A stretch of 64,000 nucleotides of DNA from Cellulosimicrobium cellulans (GCF_016907755.1 NZ_JAFBCN010000001.1:186001-250000), one strand, 5' to 3'; counted from the first letter of the stretch, positions 43,812-53,614 are shown. A program made the numbers and translations. Notes: generated by a model not told the origin, from the letters alone.

Positions 43812-43942
43812 CGCACGCCTCCCGTCCCGGTCCCTGGACCGGGACCGACCTCCGGGAATTCTGCCGCACCCCGCCAGGGCACCCGGAGACGAGCGTGCCC
43901 GCGTCACGGCACGAGGCCGTGACGCGGGCACGTCGGGTGCGG

Positions 43943-46900
43943 TCAGCAGGTCGGGACGGTGACCGTCTGCTCGACCGTCTGCTCGCCGTCCGCGCCGGTG
44001 GCGGTCACGGTGACCACGAGGTCACCAGTCACGCCGCGGGCCGCGAACGACTGGTAGGCGTTCGCCCCGGGCGCGACGCCCGCGAACGTCTTGGTCCCCA
44101 CCGCCGAGGCGATCTCGACGTCGACCGCCTCGCCCGAGACGTTGTCCGCGCGGACCGCCACGTAGGGCTTCCCGGCGAGGCAGCGCGGGCTGAGCGTGAC
44201 CTCGACGAGCTCGACGTCGGCCGGCTCCTCCAGGGCGTCGATCGCTCCCTGCAGCGCGAGGCGTGCGTCGCGCAGCGCCTCGTCCGACGCCGCGGCGTCG
44301 TCCCGGGTCTCGGTCGCCGCGGCGAGCGCCGTGCGGAACGCCTGCCACGACTCGGGGCTGTACCCCTCGTCGGTCAGGGCCTCCGCGCTCGTCACGAGGT
44401 TCTCGAGCCGACGACGCTCGGCCGGCACGAGCTGGTCGGTCGCCAGCCCGAGGCGGCGCGCCCGCTCGTCGACCTGCGCCTGGGTGGCGCCGTCGGTACC
44501 GAGCAGCGTGCGCGCGGCGGCGAGCTCGCGCGAGAAGACGCCCGCGTCGATCCGGCCGTAGCGGTCGATCTCCGCCTCGAACGTCGCGGCGTCCTCGACG
44601 GACGCGGCGAGCGCCCCGGTGTCCGTGGAGGGAGCCTCGACGTCGTACGCGTCGGTGAAGAACCGCATGCTGTCGAGGTTCGCGACGTACGGGTGGTCGG
44701 CGTACGCCTCGGTGGACAGGCGCACCCACACCTGGTGCTTGCCGCGCACCGTGCTCGGCAGGTCGACGACGGCGGTCCCGTCCGTCGTCCAGCTCGACCC
44801 GGTGTTCGCCAGCGGGACGGTGACGAACGGCTCGCCCGGGTTCGCCGGGTCGAACGCGTCGAGGTACACCGACAGCGCGGAGTTCCGCCCGGACCGGTTC
44901 GAGTTGTGCACGTAGTGCACGGAGAGCTGGTCGAGCGCGGCGGAGCCGAGGTCGATCTCGCCGTACGCGAGCCAGTCGCCGTCCGCGGTGCCGCCGACGT
45001 TCGTCACCGGACCGCTCGTCCACGTCGAGCTCTCGTTCTTCAGCCCGCGGCCGGAGTTCGACGTCCAGGCCTCCGACTCGACGACGACCGACGTCGGGCC
45101 GCCCGGCGCGAACGTCAGGCTGTCGAGGTTCGCGACGTACGGGTGGTCGGCGTACGCCTCGGTCGACAGGCGCACGAACACCTCGTGCGTCCCCTGCACC
45201 GTCTCCGGCAGGACGACGGTCGCCGTCCCGTCGGCGGTCCAGCTCGAACCGGTCGTCGGCAGCGGCACGGTGACGAACGGCTCGCCCGGGTTCGCCGGGT
45301 CGAACGCGTCGAGGTACACCGACAGCGCCGAGTTGTTCCCGGACCGGTTCGAGTTGTGCACGTAGTGGACCGACAGCTCGCCGAGCGGGAGCTCGCCGAG
45401 GTCGACCGCGCCGTAGGCGATCCAGTCGCCGTCCGCGGTCCCGCCGACGTTCGTCACCGGCCCGCTCGTCCACGTCGAGGACTCCTTCTTGAGCCCGCGA
45501 CCGGAGTTGGCGGTCCAGTCCTCGGCCTCGATCGTCACCGCCGGCGACTCGCCCGGCTGGCCCGGGGCCGCCGGGTCCTCGGCGCTGAACCGGAACCAGT
45601 CGAAGTTGCCGACCCAGCTCCGGCCCGACGGCGCGAGCAGCTCGAACGTGACGGCCTTCGCGTCGACGAGCGCCTGGACGTCGCCGAGCTCCGCCGTCAC
45701 CTCGGTGTACTTGCCCCAGCCGCTCGTGCCCTTCAGGTCGACGGTCGCGACCACGGGGCCGGTCACGTCGCCGGCGTGCACGCGCACGGTGCTCGGCGTG
45801 TCCGTCGGGGCGAAGCTCGTGTCGTACCGGACCGTGAGGAAGCGCGGCGGGGTGTCCCCGGCGGCGGTCTCGAAGGTCATGTCGCGGTACTGCACCCACG
45901 ACCCGGAGCGCACGCCGCCGAGGTTGCCGGACGAGCTGTTCGCCTCGTTCTTCAGCTCGCCGCCCGACCACGCCTCGGACTGCTCGGCCTCGAGCGTGCG
46001 GTAGCCGCCGCCCGTGAGGTCGAGCGCGTCGATCGCCGCGCCGAGCCGGTCGGCCGCGAACCGCAGCGCGATGCTCGTCGCGGCCTCGTCCGCGAGGGCG
46101 TCCTGCGCCTGGGTCAGCGCGGTGGAGAACCGGTCGAACGTCACCGAGGAGTAGTTGCCGTGCCGCACGAGCACGGCGTCGTCGACGAGCCCGGCGAGCG
46201 CGTCGCGCTCGGCGGACGCCACGGACAGGCGCAGCGGGGAGAGCACGGAGACGCCCTGCCCGCGGAGCGACGACGCGGCGACGCCGTCGTCGAGCACGCC
46301 GTCGCCCAGGTGGACGTAGAAGCGCGCGTCGGCGGACGCCGTCCCCGTCAGGGAGACGGTGAGCGCGGTCGGCGACGCGACCGTCACGGCCGCCGTGACG
46401 CCGTCGGGCAGCCCGACGACGCTCGCCGCCCCGCTCGCGACGAGGTCCGCGCCCGCGGACCCGGCGAACCGGGCACCGTCGAGCGTGAGCGTCACGGTCG
46501 CGTCGAGCGCCCCGCCGTCGCCGGTCTGGACCGTCGTCGGGTCGGCGCTGACGCGCGGGCCCTCGGCCGGCTCGTCCGTGGCGGTGCTCATCGAGAACGC
46601 GGGCTCGGTGTCCGTGCCCCAGTCGCTCGGCTGCTCGCCCATGCGGAACGCGAGATCCGCGCCCCCGATCACGGTCTCGTAGTCGACCCACGTGTTGCCG
46701 AACGGCGCGCCGTCGAGCGTCGCCGACTGGACGTAGAACGCGTCCTCGGAGACGCCGTCGGCCGTCACGGTGAAGGCGCTGCCGTCGTCGTAGGTGATGG
46801 TCGTGGAGTCGAAGAACGGCGACCCGACCTGGAACTCGGACGACCCGGCGGTCACCGGGAACAGCCCGACGGCCGCGGCGACGAACATCGTCGACATCGT

Positions 46901-49072
46901 GCCGGCGTCGTTGTCCATCGTGGGGAGCATGCCGCGCGGGTCGAGCTGGTAGACCTTCGTCTTCACGGGCGGCGTGAACTCCCCGCCGCCGCTCGGGACC
47001 GCGCTGGAGGAGCCGGTCGCGATGTACCGGTTCCAGGTCTCCTTCGTGTAGATCGCGCGCGCCCACTTCTGCGTCAGGCTCGGCTCGCCCGTGTAGTTGA
47101 AGAGGTACGGCGCCTGCAGGTCGATCTCGTTGGCGTTCGAGTGGAGCATCGCCTTGCCGTCGTCCGGCGCGTGCTCGCCGAACATGTGGCGCATCGCGAG
47201 GCGGGCCGCCTCGGGGCCGCCCATCGCCTCGATCAGCGCGTCCATGTCGTACGCGTCGTACCAGTGGTACTGCCAGAGCGTGCCCTGGTAGAGGCTCGCG
47301 GCCTCGAACTTCGCGTAGTCGGCGGTCTGCCACGATCCGTCGGCGGCGCGCGGCGTGAGCAGGCCGACCTGCGTGCCGTCGGCCGCGGTCCACGCGCCCG
47401 GCTTGGTGAGCTTCTCGATCGGCCACGACGCCTGCTCGCGCATCGTCTGCGCCTCGTCCGTCAGGCCGAGCTCGTCCGCGATCACGGACAGGCCGTACTG
47501 GTCGTAGCCGCGCTGCACCGACGCGCCGGGGTTGCCCGCCACGTACCCGCGCTGGAGCTCGTCCGCGCTGTACTGCCCGGCGAGCCGCTTGAGCGCCGGG
47601 TACGCCTCGTCGAGGCGGTCGAACCCGTCGAAGCCCTTGGCGATCGCGTCCGCGACCACGAGGGACGACCGCTCCCAGCGGACCGTCGGGACCGAGTGCA
47701 CGAACCCGCCGAGGCCGCTGCCCGTGCCGGTCGCCTCGGCGTCCGCGAACAGGTAGACGAGCGACTGCACCATGTCGCGGTACAGCGCCGGGTCGATGTA
47801 GGCGATGACGGAGAACTTGCGGAAGTCGTCCCACGTGGCCCACGAGTCGTAGTACGTGAAGCCCTGCGCGGCGTGCACCGCGCCGTCGACGCCACGGTAC
47901 GTGCCCGACGTGCTCGTCGCGTTCATCGGCATGGCGAACATGCGGTAGAGGTGCGTGTAGAAGAGCTTCTGCAGCTCGCCCGTCGGGTCCGTCGCCGTCG
48001 AGGCGTCGATCGCGACCCGCCCGAGCGTGGCGTTCCACTCGGCCCGCGTGCGGTCACGGATCGCGTCGAAGGACAGCTCCCCGAGCTCGACCTGCTGGTC
48101 GATCCGCGCCTGCTCGACGCTCACCGGCGACAGCGTGACCTGCAGGCCGACGTCCCCCGCGTCGGCCGGGTCGAACGTGAGGACCGCGCCGGTGTCGACG
48201 CCGTCCTGGGCCGTCGCGTCGACGAGCTTGTCGTCGTCGCCCCACGTCTGCACCGTCGCGGGCTGGAGCGTGCGCGCCGTGTAGTACAGCGTGTAGGCGG
48301 CGTTGTAGAAGTAGCCGGTGACCTGCCCGGACAGCTCCACGGTGCCGTCCGCGCGCGTCTCCACCTGCACCGAGGACGACCGGCGGCTCGTGTTGTTCGT
48401 CTCCAGGTCGACGACGAGGCTCGGCGTCGAGCCCTCGGGGAACGCGTAGCGGTGCGCGCCCGAGCGCGTGGTCGCGGCGACCTCGGCCTCGATGGTGCCC
48501 GGCGCGGCCGCGATGGCGCCGTCCTTGCCCGCGGTGTTGCCGAGCCCGACGGAGTAGAAGCCCGGGCCGGCCTGCTCGTCGTCGTGCGAGAAGGTGTGCG
48601 CGTACGTGCCCGTGCCCGGCCGCGCGGTGTACGACCCGGAGGTCGGGACCACGAGGATGTCACCACCGCCGCCGGAGCCCCCCACCCCGTCGAGGTTGGT
48701 GTGCGTGAAGCCCGAGATCTTCGACTGCGCGTAGTCGTAGCCGGTGTTGTTGCGGCCCGGGGTCGTGCGCGGGTTCACCTTGGCGAGGCCGTTCGGTGCC
48801 TGCGCGGCGGGCATGTCGTTGCCGTAGTCGCCCTCGGTGCCGACGAACACGTCGACGAGCGACGCGAGGTCGCTCTCGGCGGCGGGCGCCGCGGGGGCCG
48901 CGACCGCGGCGGCGGGCGGCAGGACGCCGACGGCGAGGGCGGCGGCGAGAGCCCCGGCGAGGGCTCCGCCGAGCCGGCTGCGGCGGCCTCGTCGGGGGTG
49001 GGGGTCGGACGTCGGGCTGGCCCCGCGTCGTCCGACAGCGCTGTCAAGACGCGCGGCAGATGGTCTGGCCAC
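43943..49072 (-). CDS. Secreted GH92 alpha-mannosidase-like protein with duplicated CBMs
   Basis: A 1709-residue secreted protein. A long positively charged start and hydrophobic core (about 34-60) form the signal. GH92 catalytic region about 68-825: AAQAPNGLAKVNP, HTNLDGVGGSGGGGDILVVP, NEIDLQAPYLFNYTGEPSLTQ, DNDAGTMSTMFVAAAVGLFPV. An Ig-like region; a FIVAR-like helical segment; a CBM-like domain (about 1020-1165); two nearly identical CBM6/35-like modules (about 1167-1317 and 1317-1467); more FIVAR-like helices (to about 1620); and a final 80-residue Cys-bounded module shared with the 12396 protein. GTG 49072 has AAGGAG seven bases upstream. It likely trims alpha-mannans such as yeast wall mannoprotein. 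Confidence 0.92.
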   Translation of the reverse strand: MARPSAARLDSAVGRRGASPTSDPHPRRGRRSRLGGALAGALAAALAVGVLPPAAAVAAPAAPAAESDLASLVDVFVGTEGDYGNDMPAAQAPNGLAKVNPRTTPGRNNTGYDYAQSKISGFTHTNLDGVGGSGGGGDILVVPTSGSYTARPGTGTYAHTFSHDDEQAGPGFYSVGLGNTAGKDGAIAAAPGTIEAEVAATTRSGAHRYAFPEGSTPSLVVDLETNNTSRRSSSVQVETRADGTVELSGQVTGYFYNAAYTLYYTARTLQPATVQTWGDDDKLVDATAQDGVDTGAVLTFDPADAGDVGLQVTLSPVSVEQARIDQQVELGELSFDAIRDRTRAEWNATLGRVAIDASTATDPTGELQKLFYTHLYRMFAMPMNATSTSGTYRGVDGAVHAAQGFTYYDSWATWDDFRKFSVIAYIDPALYRDMVQSLVYLFADAEATGTGSGLGGFVHSVPTVRWERSSLVVADAIAKGFDGFDRLDEAYPALKRLAGQYSADELQRGYVAGNPGASVQRGYDQYGLSVIADELGLTDEAQTMREQASWPIEKLTKPGAWTAADGTQVGLLTPRAADGSWQTADYAKFEAASLYQGTLWQYHWYDAYDMDALIEAMGGPEAARLAMRHMFGEHAPDDGKAMLHSNANEIDLQAPYLFNYTGEPSLTQKWARAIYTKETWNRYIATGSSSAVPSGGGEFTPPVKTKVYQLDPRGMLPTMDNDAGTMSTMFVAAAVGLFPVTAGSSEFQVGSPFFDSTTITYDDGSAFTVTADGVSEDAFYVQSATLDGAPFGNTWVDYETVIGGADLAFRMGEQPSDWGTDTEPAFSMSTATDEPAEGPRVSADPTTVQTGDGGALDATVTLTLDGARFAGSAGADLVASGAASVVGLPDGVTAAVTVASPTALTVSLTGTASADARFYVHLGDGVLDDGVAASSLRGQGVSVLSPLRLSVASAERDALAGLVDDAVLVRHGNYSSVTFDRFSTALTQAQDALADEAATSIALRFAADRLGAAIDALDLTGGGYRTLEAEQSEAWSGGELKNEANSSSGNLGGVRSGSWVQYRDMTFETAAGDTPPRFLTVRYDTSFAPTDTPSTVRVHAGDVTGPVVATVDLKGTSGWGKYTEVTAELGDVQALVDAKAVTFELLAPSGRSWVGNFDWFRFSAEDPAAPGQPGESPAVTIEAEDWTANSGRGLKKESSTWTSGPVTNVGGTADGDWIAYGAVDLGELPLGELSVHYVHNSNRSGNNSALSVYLDAFDPANPGEPFVTVPLPTTGSSWTADGTATVVLPETVQGTHEVFVRLSTEAYADHPYVANLDSLTFAPGGPTSVVVESEAWTSNSGRGLKNESSTWTSGPVTNVGGTADGDWLAYGEIDLGSAALDQLSVHYVHNSNRSGRNSALSVYLDAFDPANPGEPFVTVPLANTGSSWTTDGTAVVDLPSTVRGKHQVWVRLSTEAYADHPYVANLDSMRFFTDAYDVEAPSTDTGALAASVEDAATFEAEIDRYGRIDAGVFSRELAAARTLLGTDGATQAQVDERARRLGLATDQLVPAERRRLENLVTSAEALTDEGYSPESWQAFRTALAAATETRDDAAASDEALRDARLALQGAIDALEEPADVELVEVTLSPRCLAGKPYVAVRADNVSGEAVDVEIASAVGTKTFAGVAPGANAYQSFAARGVTGDLVVTVTATGADGEQTVEQTVTVPTC
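44671..45570 (-). repeat. Tandem 450-bp module duplication in the GH92 gene
   Basis: Copies 44671-45120 and 45121-45570 are offset by exactly 450 bases (150 codons) and share long identical stretches, for example the segment coding EAYADHPYVANLDS. This is a recent, in-frame doubling of one CBM. Confidence 0.85.
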
Positions 49073-49218
49073 GAAAGATCTCCTTGGGGGGGTCGTGCCG
49101 AGGCTGCTCCGCCTCGCCGCCCTCACGGTACGTGCCGCACCCACCGACCTCAAGACCCCGGCGCTGAAGTTCACCTGCCCGACCGGTCCGCGTCTCCGGG
49201 TCGACACCCCGCCCGACC

Positions 49219-49251
49219 CCACTTGAAAGTGGCCCTCACAAAGTCTTGTCA
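49219..49251. promoter_or_regulatory. Two dyads in the GH92 / small secreted protein divergent region
   Basis: CCACTT-GA-AAGTGG (49219-49232) is a near-perfect dyad. TCACAAAGTCTTGTCA (49236-49251) is an imperfect one that overlaps TTGTCA (49246-49251), a usable -35 for the plus-strand gene. Both suit repressor binding for glycan-responsive control. Confidence 0.45.
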
Positions 49252-49326
49252 TGTGGTCCCGCTGGCCGCCATCATCATCCCTGCCGCCCAACGAGGGGCG
49301 GCGACGAGAGATAGGCAGATTCCTCG

Positions 49327-49620
49327 ATGAAGAAGAAGTTCCTCGGTGTGGTGCTCGGCCTCGGCCTCGCGCTCGGCGCCACCGTCCTCCCTGCCGGCGC
49401 CGCCAGCGCGAACGCCGGCTTCACCTGCACCGCGGGTCGCACGGCGACCTTCACCTCCGCGAAGCCGTTCACGGTTCGCGTCATCACGTCCACGACGAAC
49501 CGCCTCTACACGGCGCGGCTGATCGGCTCGCAGTACAAGGTGTACTCCGGCGTGTCGACCGTCGCGCAGTGGAGCGTCCCGACCGGCGTCGGCCCGGTCA
49601 CGGCCTCCTGCTCGTACTGA
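49327..49620 (+). CDS. Small secreted protein with one disulfide
   Basis: A 97-residue protein, not recognised. The signal peptide (MKKKFLGVV..., cleavage near ASA-NAG at residue 29) leaves a 68-residue mature part with Cys34 and Cys95 near its ends, Thr/Ser-rich and probably a beta-sandwich. It is divergent from the GH92 gene and followed by a perfect hairpin. It could be a small carbohydrate-binding or wall protein, or an inhibitor; none of these is supported by a motif. Confidence 0.75.
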   Translation: MKKKFLGVVLGLGLALGATVLPAGAASANAGFTCTAGRTATFTSAKPFTVRVITSTTNRLYTARLIGSQYKVYSGVSTVAQWSVPTGVGPVTASCSY

Positions 49621-49627
49621 CGCGCGA

Positions 49628-49654
49628 GCACGCAGGGCACACCGCCCTGCGTGC
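49628..49654 (+). terminator. Hairpin terminator of the small secreted protein gene
   Basis: Perfect 11-base arms (49628-49638 and 49644-49654) around ACACC, starting eight bases after the stop. Confidence 0.75.
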
Positions 49655-49783
49655 CCGTCAGGCTGTGGTGCCGGTCATCGGCGCGGTCGACCCGAGCCCG
49701 CAGCGGGCACGAGCGACACCGCCACGCACCCCCGACGCGGGTGGCGAGCCGACGGCGACCATCGACCACGGCGACGTGCTCGC

Positions 49784-51769
49784 CTAGGTCCGACGACCGT
49801 CGATCCGGTCGAGCCACGCCCGGACCGGGCCGAGCGACACAAGGCCCGAGCCTCCCCCGGCGAGCTCGTCGGGCACTCGCGCGAGCGCGTGCCGGGCACG
49901 CCGCGCGAGGCCGGCGTCCCCGAGCCGGACGGCGGCCTCGGCCACGAGCGCCCACCGCAGCTCGCGCAGGTGGTCGGCCGGGGGCTCGGGGGCTGCGCGG
50001 ACCAGGTCCGCGGCGGCCTCGCGGTCACCCGCGTCGAGCGCGAGCAGCGGCGCGACCCACGGCGCGTACGGCCCCGGGTCGCCGAGCCCGGCGAGCGGGC
50101 GGCCGTGGCGGAGCCGCACCGTGAGCAGCGCGAGCGGGAGCAGCCCGTCGCGCACGCCCGGCATGCGCACCCCGGCCAGCAGGTCGTCGGCGGCCCGGTA
50201 CGCGCGCGCCGCGGCGTCGGGCGGCGCGGTCTCGGCGTCGCGCATCGCCCGGTACCAGGCCGTGAGCATGGGGACCACGGGCGACTCGTACCCGGCCGCG
50301 ACGTCCTCCGCCGCGGCGGCGTGGGCGTCGGCGTCGCCGAACCGCCCGTCTCCCGCGGCGGCCTGCATCCGGACGAGGTGCCCGAGGATCGCGAACGTCG
50401 GCAGGTCGTGGGCGGCGGCGAGCTCGACGAGCTCGGCGCCGGTCGCCTCCCGCTCGGCGCCCGCGCCCGGGCGTTGGAACGACTGGAGGAACCGGGCGTT
50501 GAGCGCGAGCGCGAGCGTCCCCGGGTCGCCGACGTCGCGCGCGACGCCGACCGCGTCCTGGGCCGCGGCCCACGCCCACGCGTCGCGCGTCCCCCGGTGC
50601 TCGATCCCGACGACGGCGAGCAGCCGCGCCCGCAGCACGGGGCTCGCCGCGGGGCCCAACCGGTGCAGCGTGCGCCGCGCGACGCCGACGAGCGCGGCGG
50701 CCGCCTCGGGGTCGTCGCTCCGGGTCCAGACGGCCGGGACGTCGTACGCCGTGACCGTGCGCGCGGTGAGCACCGGGTCGCCCGTGGCCTCCGCAGCGAG
50801 CGCCGCCGCGACCCGCTGCTGCTGCGCGGTCGCGAGGTGGTCTCCCCCGGCGATCGCGAGCGTGCGCGCGACGTCGACCGTGGACCGCAGGTGGGTGCGC
50901 GAGGTCGGGGCCGTGACCGCGAGGCGGGGGCCCGGCGTCGGGCCGTCGAGCGACGGCGCCTGGTCGAGCACGTCGCGCTCGAGACGCGCGAGCTCCGGTC
51001 CGGGGTCGAGGCCGAGCTCGTCGGCGAGCCGGCGGCGCGCCCGGCGCACGACGTCGAGCGCGTCGGACTGGCGGCCCTCGCGGTACAGCGCGAGGACCAG
51101 CAGCGCCCACGCGTGCTCGCGCCACGGGTGCGCGGCGGCGTGCGGGTCGAGCGCGGCGACCGCCTCGCCCGGGCGCCCCTCCGCGAGCAGCGCCTCGGCG
51201 AGCAGCTCGACCGCCCGCGCGTGCACCTCGGCGAGGTGCCGCCGCTCCGCCCGCACCCACGCGCGGTCCGGCAGGTCGGCGAACGGCTCCCCGCGCCACG
51301 CCGCGACCGCGTCCTGCAGCGCACGCGTGCCCGACGGCGCGTCCCCGGCCCCGGACCCCGGCGCGGCGCCGGGTGCGGCGGCGGCCCGACCGTGCGTCGT
51401 GCGTCCACCGACCGGGGCGACGGCCGACTCCAGCCGCGCCGCGTCGAGCGCCCCGTCCGGGAGCCGCAGCGCGTAGCCGCCGTGCTCGGTGACGAGCAGG
51501 CGCGGCCGTGTGCGCGGTGCGCGCCCGGGTTCCAGGCGACGGCGCAGGTCGCCGACGAACGTCGCGAGGGCACCGCGCCGGGCGCGGAGGTCGTGCTCCG
51601 CGGCGTCGTCCCACAGGTCCGCGGCGAGCCGCTCGAACGACACCGGACGCCCGCGCGCGGCCGCCAGCCGCGCCATGAGCTCGCGCTGACGCGGCCCGCC
51701 CGGGTCGACCTCCGCGCCGTCGCGCAGCAGCCGGACCGGCCCGAGCACCTCGACGCGCAGCTCCACCAC
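49784..51769 (-). CDS. BTAD/AfsR-type transcriptional regulator (SARP-like)
   Basis: A 661-residue regulator. An OmpR-like winged helix (about 1-100: VLGPVRLLRDGAEVDPGGPRQRELMARL), a bacterial transcriptional activation domain of TPR-like helices (about 120-265: FADLPDRAWVRAERRHLAEVHARAVELL, HPWREHAWALLVLALYREGRQSDALDVVRRARRRL), then a long helical repeat region (about 290-660). It lacks the NB-ARC ATPase of full AfsR. It probably responds to a metabolic signal; the divergent hydrolase gene is the nearest candidate target. The exact GTG start is uncertain by a few codons. Confidence 0.85.
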   Translation of the reverse strand: MVELRVEVLGPVRLLRDGAEVDPGGPRQRELMARLAAARGRPVSFERLAADLWDDAAEHDLRARRGALATFVGDLRRRLEPGRAPRTRPRLLVTEHGGYALRLPDGALDAARLESAVAPVGGRTTHGRAAAAPGAAPGSGAGDAPSGTRALQDAVAAWRGEPFADLPDRAWVRAERRHLAEVHARAVELLAEALLAEGRPGEAVAALDPHAAAHPWREHAWALLVLALYREGRQSDALDVVRRARRRLADELGLDPGPELARLERDVLDQAPSLDGPTPGPRLAVTAPTSRTHLRSTVDVARTLAIAGGDHLATAQQQRVAAALAAEATGDPVLTARTVTAYDVPAVWTRSDDPEAAAALVGVARRTLHRLGPAASPVLRARLLAVVGIEHRGTRDAWAWAAAQDAVGVARDVGDPGTLALALNARFLQSFQRPGAGAEREATGAELVELAAAHDLPTFAILGHLVRMQAAAGDGRFGDADAHAAAAEDVAAGYESPVVPMLTAWYRAMRDAETAPPDAAARAYRAADDLLAGVRMPGVRDGLLPLALLTVRLRHGRPLAGLGDPGPYAPWVAPLLALDAGDREAAADLVRAAPEPPADHLRELRWALVAEAAVRLGDAGLARRARHALARVPDELAGGGSGLVSLGPVRAWLDRIDGRRT

Positions 51770-51937
51770 CCGGCCATTCTCGCCGCACGTCGACACGACG
51801 GCGAAGACGACGGCGCGTGCGCGCGGCCCCGCGGCACGCGGCACTGATCGGACGCTGATCCACCGCTCCGAGGATGGTCACGAGCCGCCCGGGCACGACC
51901 TGCGGCGGCTCGCACCACCCCGAGAGAGGACCCACCC

Positions 51938-52810
51938 ATGCACATCCCCGGCTTCGAGACCCGCACCGTCGAGGTCGCGCCCGGCGTCGCGCTGCGCGCG
52001 GAGACCGCGGGCGAGGGCACGCCCGTCGTCCTGCTGCACGGCTTCCCCCAGACCCGCCACATGTGGCGGCACGTCGCCGTCGACCTCGCGCGCGACCACC
52101 ACGTCGTCGTGCCCGACCTGCGCGGCTACGGCGACAGCGCCAAGCCCGCCGCGACCACGCCCGACGTCTACGCCAAGCGCACCATGGGCGCCGACGTCGT
52201 CGCGCTCGCCGACGCGCTGGACGTCGACCGGTTCGTCCTCGTCGGCCACGACCGGGGCGCGCTCGTCGCGTTCCGCGCCGCGCTCGACCACCCGGACCGG
52301 GTGAGCAGGCTGGGCATCCTCGACGTGGTGCCCACGCTCGACACGTGGGGCGTGCTGCACGGCGTGGACGCCGCGGTCGCTTTCCACCTCTACCTCATGG
52401 CGCAGCCCCCGGGCCTGCCCGAGGTGATGATCCGCCACAGCGCCGACGCGTTCTTCGGGTCCTTCCTCGACGCGTGGACCCGGAACCCTGCGGCGATCCC
52501 CGCCGACGTCAGGGCCCACTACCTGGAGGCGAGCCGGGACGCCGTCGACTCGATCGTGGCCGACTACCGCGCGACCGCCACGATCGATATCGAGCACGAC
52601 CAGGCGTCGCTCGACGCCGGCGACCGGCTCGCCATGCCCGTCACCGTGGTCCAGCAGGACTGGGGCGCGCAGCTCGGGTACGACGCCGCGGGCGTCTGGC
52701 GCCGCTGGGCACCGGACCTGGAGCACCTCACGACGACGGCCGGGCACTTCATGGCCGAGGAGGCCCCGGCCGACGTCGCGGCGGTTGTGCGGGCGCTCGG
52801 CCGGCGCTGA
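51938..52810 (+). CDS. Alpha/beta hydrolase, fluoro-/haloacetate-dehalogenase-like
   Basis: A 290-residue hydrolase. HGFPQTRHMWRHVA is the oxyanion region, DLRGYGDSAKP follows, and GHDRGALVAFR holds the nucleophilic Asp in place of Ser. The Asp nucleophile with the HDRG context marks the dehalogenase/epoxide-hydrolase branch. AGHFMAEEAP gives the catalytic His and the Trp in VQQDWGAQ fits the halide pocket. Haloacid dehalogenase or epoxide hydrolase activity is likely; substrate not set. It is divergent from the BTAD regulator, with GAGAGGA about 8 bases before ATG 51938. Confidence 0.88.
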   Translation: MHIPGFETRTVEVAPGVALRAETAGEGTPVVLLHGFPQTRHMWRHVAVDLARDHHVVVPDLRGYGDSAKPAATTPDVYAKRTMGADVVALADALDVDRFVLVGHDRGALVAFRAALDHPDRVSRLGILDVVPTLDTWGVLHGVDAAVAFHLYLMAQPPGLPEVMIRHSADAFFGSFLDAWTRNPAAIPADVRAHYLEASRDAVDSIVADYRATATIDIEHDQASLDAGDRLAMPVTVVQQDWGAQLGYDAAGVWRRWAPDLEHLTTTAGHFMAEEAPADVAAVVRALGRR

Positions 52811-52820
52811 CCGTCCGGCC

Positions 52821-52837
52821 CCGCGGTCCCACCGCGG
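52821..52837. terminator. Small hairpin between convergent genes
   Basis: CCGCGGT and ACCGCGG around CCC, between the hydrolase stop (52810) and the methyltransferase end (52844). Confidence 0.5.
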
Positions 52838-52843
52838 CCGTGC

Positions 52844-53608
52844 TCAGCCGCCCGTCACGGCGGCGCGCCCCGGGTGCAGGAGGAGCGTGACGAACCCGAG
52901 GCCGCCGCGGTACCCGTGGAGCCAGCCGTCACGGTGCTTCTCGACCTCGGCCAGCACCTCGCGCGCCTCGGGGTCGTCCGGGTGCTCGACGGCCCACCGC
53001 GCGGGCGCCCCGGTCCACGCCCACTCGTAGCCGTCCCACTCCTCCTGCGTGCTGACGTGCCCGTGCACCGTCGCCCAGCCGCGCTGCGTCGCGAGGTCGA
53101 CGGTGCCGGGCAGGTCGAGGTACTCGTCCGCCGACGCCCCGCCCAGCCCGTCGAGCACGGCCTGCGTCGGGGGCGCGGGCCAGAAGCAGTCGCCGAGCAG
53201 GAGGAGGCCGTCGGTCGCGAGGTGGCCGCGCGCGGCGTCGAGCGTCGGGCCGAGGCCCCCGAACGCGTAGGCGGCGCCCACGCTGAGCACGGCGTCGAAC
53301 GGCGCGTCGCCCGCGTACTCCTGCGCGTCCCCCTGGACCAGCGTCAGCCGGTCCGCGACGCCTGCGGCGACGGCCTGGGCGAGCGTCTGCTCGAACCCGA
53401 CGTCGGACGTGTCCACCCCGACCGCGGTGAGCGAGGGGTGCTGCCGCAGCGCCCGCAGGAGCCAGGTCCCGTCACCGCACCCGAGGTCGAGGACGGACCC
53501 CCGACCCCCGACCGCCCGCCGCAGCAGGTCGTCGACGCGCGCGTCGCTCAGCGGCGACGCGATCGGGTGGTCGGAGTGCGCGAGCCGTACGAGCGTGGAT
53601 CGTCCCAT
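52844..53608 (-). CDS. Class I SAM-dependent methyltransferase
   Basis: A 254-residue Rossmann-type methyltransferase. SVLDLGCGDGTWLLRAL is motif I, VGVDTSD the acidic end of strand 2, LVQGDAQEY and DAVLSVGAAYAFGG motifs II-III, and LLLLGDCFWPAPPTQ strand 5. EEWDGYEWAWTGAPARW in the C-terminal part is family-specific and reminiscent of small-molecule methyltransferases. Substrate unknown. TACGGT six bases before the ATG fits a leaderless start. Confidence 0.87.
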   Translation of the reverse strand: MGRSTLVRLAHSDHPIASPLSDARVDDLLRRAVGGRGSVLDLGCGDGTWLLRALRQHPSLTAVGVDTSDVGFEQTLAQAVAAGVADRLTLVQGDAQEYAGDAPFDAVLSVGAAYAFGGLGPTLDAARGHLATDGLLLLGDCFWPAPPTQAVLDGLGGASADEYLDLPGTVDLATQRGWATVHGHVSTQEEWDGYEWAWTGAPARWAVEHPDDPEAREVLAEVEKHRDGWLHGYRGGLGFVTLLLHPGRAAVTGG

Positions 53609-53614
53609 CGCAGC

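Noticed and set aside
44671-45570. Insertion sequence suggested by the 450-bp direct repeat
   Set aside because: The repeat is an in-frame CBM duplication with no transposase or terminal inverted repeats.
43655-49330. Very long plus-strand open frame of 1891 codons
   Set aside because: It is the antisense shadow of the GH92 gene: Arg/Val/Gly-rich, with no domain, in the frame that high-GC third positions keep open.
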